64,000 bases of DNA, taken from Paracoccaceae bacterium (GTDB lineage Bacteria > Pseudomonadota > Alphaproteobacteria > Rhodobacterales > Rhodobacteraceae). The notes beneath the pieces were generated by a model. It had not been told where the DNA came from. It ran no database searches and saw only the letters and a list, made by a program, of their open reading frames with translations. The DNA is taken from contig NVUX02000008.1 of assembly GCA_002402045.2 (NCBI GenBank), forward strand, positions 1-64,000, read 5' to 3'. Position numbers and translations under genes: made by a program. Of this stretch, positions 60,962-64,000 are shown piece by piece (positions within the stretch are counted from its first letter, which is position 1; every line of letters starts with the position of its first letter).

Positions 60962-62410
60962 CTCGCTGCCATAGATCAGCTTTTCATTTACAGGGGCCAC
61001 CCGCAAAATATTGGTGGTGCCCGGCGTGTTAAACGGCACGCCTGCGGTAATCACGATCATATCGTTTTCAGTCGCAAAACCAGCCTCTTTGGCCGCCTTT
61101 GCAGCACTAATAACGGCCTCTTTAAAGCGTGTAACCTCGCCTGAAACCACACAATGCAAGCCCCAAACCAGCGCCAAACGCCGCGCCGTAGCGGGCACAG
61201 GGGTGATCGCAATAATCGGCACCCGCGGGCGCTCGCGCGCGGCCAGCATCGCCGTAGCACCCGATTGGGTAAAACTGGCAATCGCCTTAACATCCGTGGT
61301 TTCCGCCACTTCCCGCGCTGCTGCACTGATGGCATCTGCCACCCGCGTGCGGCTTGGCGTGTGTGAGGCCTCAAGCCCCGCGCGATACATCTCGTCTTTC
61401 TCGACCTCAACCGCCACGTTGTTCATGGTGGTTACGGCTTCAATCGGGTAATCCCCCGCCGCGCTTTCAGCCGAAAGCATCACCGCATCCGCGCCCTCAT
61501 AAATCGCCTGCGCCACGTCTGAAACCTCGGCCCGCGTGGGCACTGGCGAGTTAATCATGCTCTCCATCATTTGCGTGGCCACAATCACCGGCTTACCAAC
61601 ACGACGGCAGGCATGCACCAGCCGCTTTTGAATCGGCGGCACCGCTTGCACAGGCAGTTCAACGCCAAGGTCTCCGCGCGCAACCATAATCCCGTCGCTC
61701 ACGGCTAAAATCTCTTCAAATGCATCCACTGCTGCCGGTTTTTCGATTTTCGAAATAATCGCGGCCCGCCCTTTGGCCAGCTCTTTGGCCTGCAAAACGT
61801 CAGACGCCCGCTGCACAAAGCTCAGTGCCAGCCAGTCCACGCCCAGCGCGCAGGCAAACTCAAGGTCGGCCAAATCCTTCTCGGAAAGCGCCGCCAAAGG
61901 CAGCACCACGTCAGGCACATTCACGCCCTTACGGTTGGAAATTTTACCACCCACAGTGACTTCAGTATCGGCATAATCATCGCCGCACGCCGTAACTTTC
62001 AGGCTAATTTTGCCGTCATCCACCAGTAGCGTAGAGCCAACTTCCAGCGCCTTGAAAATCTCTGTGTGGGGCAAGTTCACCCGCGTATCATCGCCCGGCG
62101 TGCTGTCCAAATCAAACCGGAAAGCCGCGCCCTCAGCCAAAATCTCGCTATCATTGGCAAACACACCACAGCGCAGCTTTGGCCCCTGAAGGTCTGCCAA
62201 AATGCCTATTGGCCGGTTTAACTCCACCTCCAGCTCACGAATAATCGTGTGCCGAAGCTTAATTTCCCCATGCGTTCCATGGCTCATATTAAGGCGAAAT
62301 ACATCCGCCCCGGCCAAAAATAGCTCACGGATCATTTGCTTGGTGTCGGATGCAGGGCCGAGGGTTGCCACAATTTTGACATTCCTCTGGCGGCGTATAC
62401 CTATCGTCAT
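60953..62410 (-). CDS. pyk: Pyruvate kinase
   Basis: Final step of glycolysis, PEP + ADP to pyruvate + ATP. 485 residues. Motifs: RRQRNVKIVATLGPAS at the start, FRLNMSHGTH (near 39), DLQGPKLR, IISKIEKPAAVDAFEEIL (near 218, catalytic Lys and metal Glu), VARGDLGVELP (near 243), and a C-terminal allosteric domain with SGATAMLAARERPRVPI. Start ATG 62410. Single gene on the minus strand. Confidence 0.96.
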   Translation of the reverse strand: MTIGIRRQRNVKIVATLGPASDTKQMIRELFLAGADVFRLNMSHGTHGEIKLRHTIIRELEVELNRPIGILADLQGPKLRCGVFANDSEILAEGAAFRFDLDSTPGDDTRVNLPHTEIFKALEVGSTLLVDDGKISLKVTACGDDYADTEVTVGGKISNRKGVNVPDVVLPLAALSEKDLADLEFACALGVDWLALSFVQRASDVLQAKELAKGRAAIISKIEKPAAVDAFEEILAVSDGIMVARGDLGVELPVQAVPPIQKRLVHACRRVGKPVIVATQMMESMINSPVPTRAEVSDVAQAIYEGADAVMLSAESAAGDYPIEAVTTMNNVAVEVEKDEMYRAGLEASHTPSRTRVADAISAAAREVAETTDVKAIASFTQSGATAMLAARERPRVPIIAITPVPATARRLALVWGLHCVVSGEVTRFKEAVISAAKAAKEAGFATENDMIVITAGVPFNTPGTTNILRVAPVNEKLIYGSELD

Positions 62411-62581
62411 TTTATCTCTTTTCGTGCCAAAGTGGCGGGCCTTCGGCTTGTATAGCCTACCTGCGCGCAGATGTCCGCAAGAATTGGCGAAATTTCCTTG
62501 CTTTTTGGCTGCACAGGCTGGCCCATAATTTCGGATGGGTATATCAACACGGTGACAGTTTAAAGAATCGGACCCCCGGAT

Positions 62582-63331
62582 ATGAGCAAAAGCGAGGCTT
62601 TTGAGGCGCTGAACACTGGCGCTGAATCAAACGTGCTGGTGCTGTGTGACCACGCCAGCAACCACGTGCCACCCTGTGTAAATGGCGGCAGCCTTGGCAT
62701 TTCAAAAGCCGACATGAGCCGCCATATTGCCTTTGATATTGGCGCGCGAGAAACCGCACTTCTTATTGCTGGGGCACTCAACGCCCCCATGCTGGCCAGC
62801 CGATTTTCGCGCCTTGTAATAGACCCAAACCGCGGCGAGGACGACCCGACGATCCTGATGAAAATCTATGATCACACCATTATCGAGGGCAACCGCCAGG
62901 CCGATGCCACTGAAAAGCAGCGCCGCATCGAAGCGTTTCATCGGCCCTACCACGCCGCGATTGACGCAGCGCTAGCGCAGGTTACCGCGCGCGGAGATAC
63001 CCCCGTTTTAATCTCGATCCACTCCTACACCCCGCAGCTAAATGGCCGCCCAAAGCGCCCTTGGCACATTGGGGTGTTATGGGACGACGACGCGCGCATC
63101 CCTGTGCCTCTGATGCAGAAACTTGCCACCAACAGTGAGATTACGGTTGGCAATAATGAGCCCTATTCAGGTGAGCTGCGTGGTGATACCATGTATTTTC
63201 ACGCAGCAAAAAACAGCTACCCGCATGTGCTGATCGAGCTACGACATGACCTGATAGACACGCCAGAAGGCCAAGCCAAATGGGCCGCCATTCTAGCCAA
63301 ACCGCTTGCTGAAATCATTAAAACCCTGTGA
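62582..63331 (+). CDS. N-formylglutamate amidohydrolase family protein
   Basis: 249-residue zinc hydrolase family (HutG-type N-formylglutamate deformylase fold). Motifs: VLCDHASNHVPP near residue 20, HIAFDIGARETA near 47, SRLVIDPNRGEDDPT near 77, ISIHSYTPQ near 143 and LIELRHDLIDTPEGQ near 220. No histidine-degradation genes are nearby, so the substrate is not certain. Followed eight bases later by a DUF1244 gene in the same operon as a zinc-binding ZnuA-like gene. Confidence 0.85.
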   Translation: MSKSEAFEALNTGAESNVLVLCDHASNHVPPCVNGGSLGISKADMSRHIAFDIGARETALLIAGALNAPMLASRFSRLVIDPNRGEDDPTILMKIYDHTIIEGNRQADATEKQRRIEAFHRPYHAAIDAALAQVTARGDTPVLISIHSYTPQLNGRPKRPWHIGVLWDDDARIPVPLMQKLATNSEITVGNNEPYSGELRGDTMYFHAAKNSYPHVLIELRHDLIDTPEGQAKWAAILAKPLAEIIKTL

Positions 63332-63338
63332 GGATATA

Positions 63339-63638
63339 ATGGACGACCTAACCCAGCTTAAAGCCGAAGCCGCCGCCTTTCGCCGCCTAAAAGCCCACCT
63401 TGATGAGCGCCGCGATGTGCAAAACATAGACATGATGAACCTGACGGGGTTTTGCCGCAATTGCCTGAGCCGCTGGTATCAGGAAGCCGCAAACGAGCTT
63501 GGGGTAGAGATGAGCAAGGACGAGGGCCGCGAGGCTTTTTATGGCATGCCCTATACTGAATGGCGGACACTAAACCAGACGCCCGCCGATGCCACCAAAC
63601 TCGCCGCTTACGAAATTGCCAAACCGAAGGAAGACTAA
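63339..63638 (+). CDS. DUF1244 family protein
   Basis: 99 residues from ATG 63339 (AGGA upstream). NLTGFCRNCLSRWYQEAANELG with paired cysteines and DEGREAFYGMPYTEWRTLNQTPA are hallmarks of DUF1244. Small soluble protein of unknown role. Its stop overlaps the next start (TAATG). Confidence 0.9.
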   Translation: MDDLTQLKAEAAAFRRLKAHLDERRDVQNIDMMNLTGFCRNCLSRWYQEAANELGVEMSKDEGREAFYGMPYTEWRTLNQTPADATKLAAYEIAKPKED

Positions 63639-64000
63639 TGCGCCTGATCCTTGCCCTACTGTTTATTGCCCAGCCCCTTATGGCCGCGCCCAAAGTGGCC
63701 GCCACCCTCCCGCCAATAGCCGGTTTAGTAGCTGAAATCATGCAAGGCGTGGCCACGCCCAGCGCCCTCATACCCGCCAATGCCGAGCCGCATCATTTCT
63801 CCCTGCGCCCCTCGCAAATATCAGCCCTACGCGAAGCCGATATTGTGTTTGCCGTTGGGCTTGATCTGGAGCCATGGCTGGCCCGGGTCGAGGGTAGTTT
63901 TGCCATCATCAATCTGGCAGAAACGGCCTCTGAGCCCCTGCCCGCCCGCAATTTCGACCTAAGCGCACGGGCTGAGAGCGACCCGCACCTGTGGCTGGAC
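63638..64000 (+). CDS. znuA: Zinc ABC transporter substrate-binding protein ZnuA, N-terminal part
   Basis: First 121 residues of a periplasmic cluster A-I metal receptor; runs off the right edge. Signal peptide MRLILALLFIAQPLMA, then KVAATLPPIAGLVAEIMQG, a metal-ligand site NAEPHHFSLRPSQ (residues 48-60), ADIVFAVGLDLEPWL and DPHLWLD at the edge. The short loop and HH motif fit ZnuA. ATG 63638 shares one base with the DUF1244 stop. Confidence 0.85.
   Translation, partial: MRLILALLFIAQPLMAAPKVAATLPPIAGLVAEIMQGVATPSALIPANAEPHHFSLRPSQISALREADIVFAVGLDLEPWLARVEGSFAIINLAETASEPLPARNFDLSARAESDPHLWLD

Noticed and set aside
1-64000. tRNA, rRNA, CRISPR arrays, insertion sequences, prophage
   Set aside because: I looked for T-loop motifs, regular spaced repeats, transposase-like proteins and phage genes and found none. 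A covariance-model search would be needed to exclude small RNAs.

Overview
The window reads as a chromosomal segment of an alphaproteobacterium, most likely in or near the Rhodobacterales. Pointers are the cmk-rpsA pair, the cell-cycle regulator GcrA, the block pmbA - cysQ - DUF4170 - waaA - lpxK, the ptsP-lysC pair, RutR-type TetR regulators and a CbbR-controlled cbb operon whose phosphoribulokinase resembles that of Rhodobacter. Genes are densely packed, often with 1-4 nt start/stop overlaps. I saw no tRNA, rRNA, CRISPR array, insertion sequence or prophage.

Layout. 1-4.8 kb (minus strand): rpsA (partial), cmk, an AbrB-family membrane protein, ilvD and a DUF1203 gene. 5.0-6.4 kb: a Bcr/CflA-type efflux gene behind what looks like an attenuator (promoter, 14-codon leader ORF, hairpin, intrinsic terminator). 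6.5-14.5 kb (minus): cbbR, M19 dipeptidase, a five-gene Dpp/Opp-type ABC importer and cutC, running as one leftward gene train. 14.6-24.0 kb (plus): a Calvin-cycle operon cbbF-P-T-G-A-M-E-Z-Y. 24-28 kb (minus): DUF3047, an acyltransferase, a decayed ankyrin gene, a zinc-ribbon membrane protein and a small membrane protein. 28-37.5 kb: a reductive pyrimidine-degradation cluster (NMT1-like ABC importer, dihydropyrimidinase, N-carbamoyl-beta-alanine amidohydrolase, cupin, omega-aminotransferase) with a divergent RutR-like repressor and two RutR-like operators. 37.6-40.5 kb: DUF2061, an XRE regulator, a second RutR-like TetR and mrp/apbC. 40.5-45.4 kb: a small AT-richer cassette uppS - wza - wzb - wzc. 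45.3-64 kb: ordinary core genes (ptsP, lysC, gcrA, mutY, dsbA, lpxK, waaA, cysQ, pmbA, pyk, znuA and others), plus an AlkB-type membrane monooxygenase and a secreted M35-like peptidase.

The main point of interest is the RuBisCO gene (20641-22020). It is a full-length form II large subunit that aligns closely with the Rhodospirillum rubrum enzyme and keeps almost every catalytic residue. However, the Lys that is carbamylated for activation is Glu, the neighbouring Mg ligand Glu is Gln, and the loop-6 Lys is Arg. The other cbb enzymes, including phosphoribulokinase, look intact. Either the active site has been re-wired (a genetically fixed carboxylate in place of the carbamate), or a RuBisCO-like protein has taken the cbbM place in an otherwise complete Calvin operon. 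Other items worth a look are the attenuator before the efflux gene and a perfect 27-bp tandem duplication inside the catalytic DPIDGT motif of cysQ.
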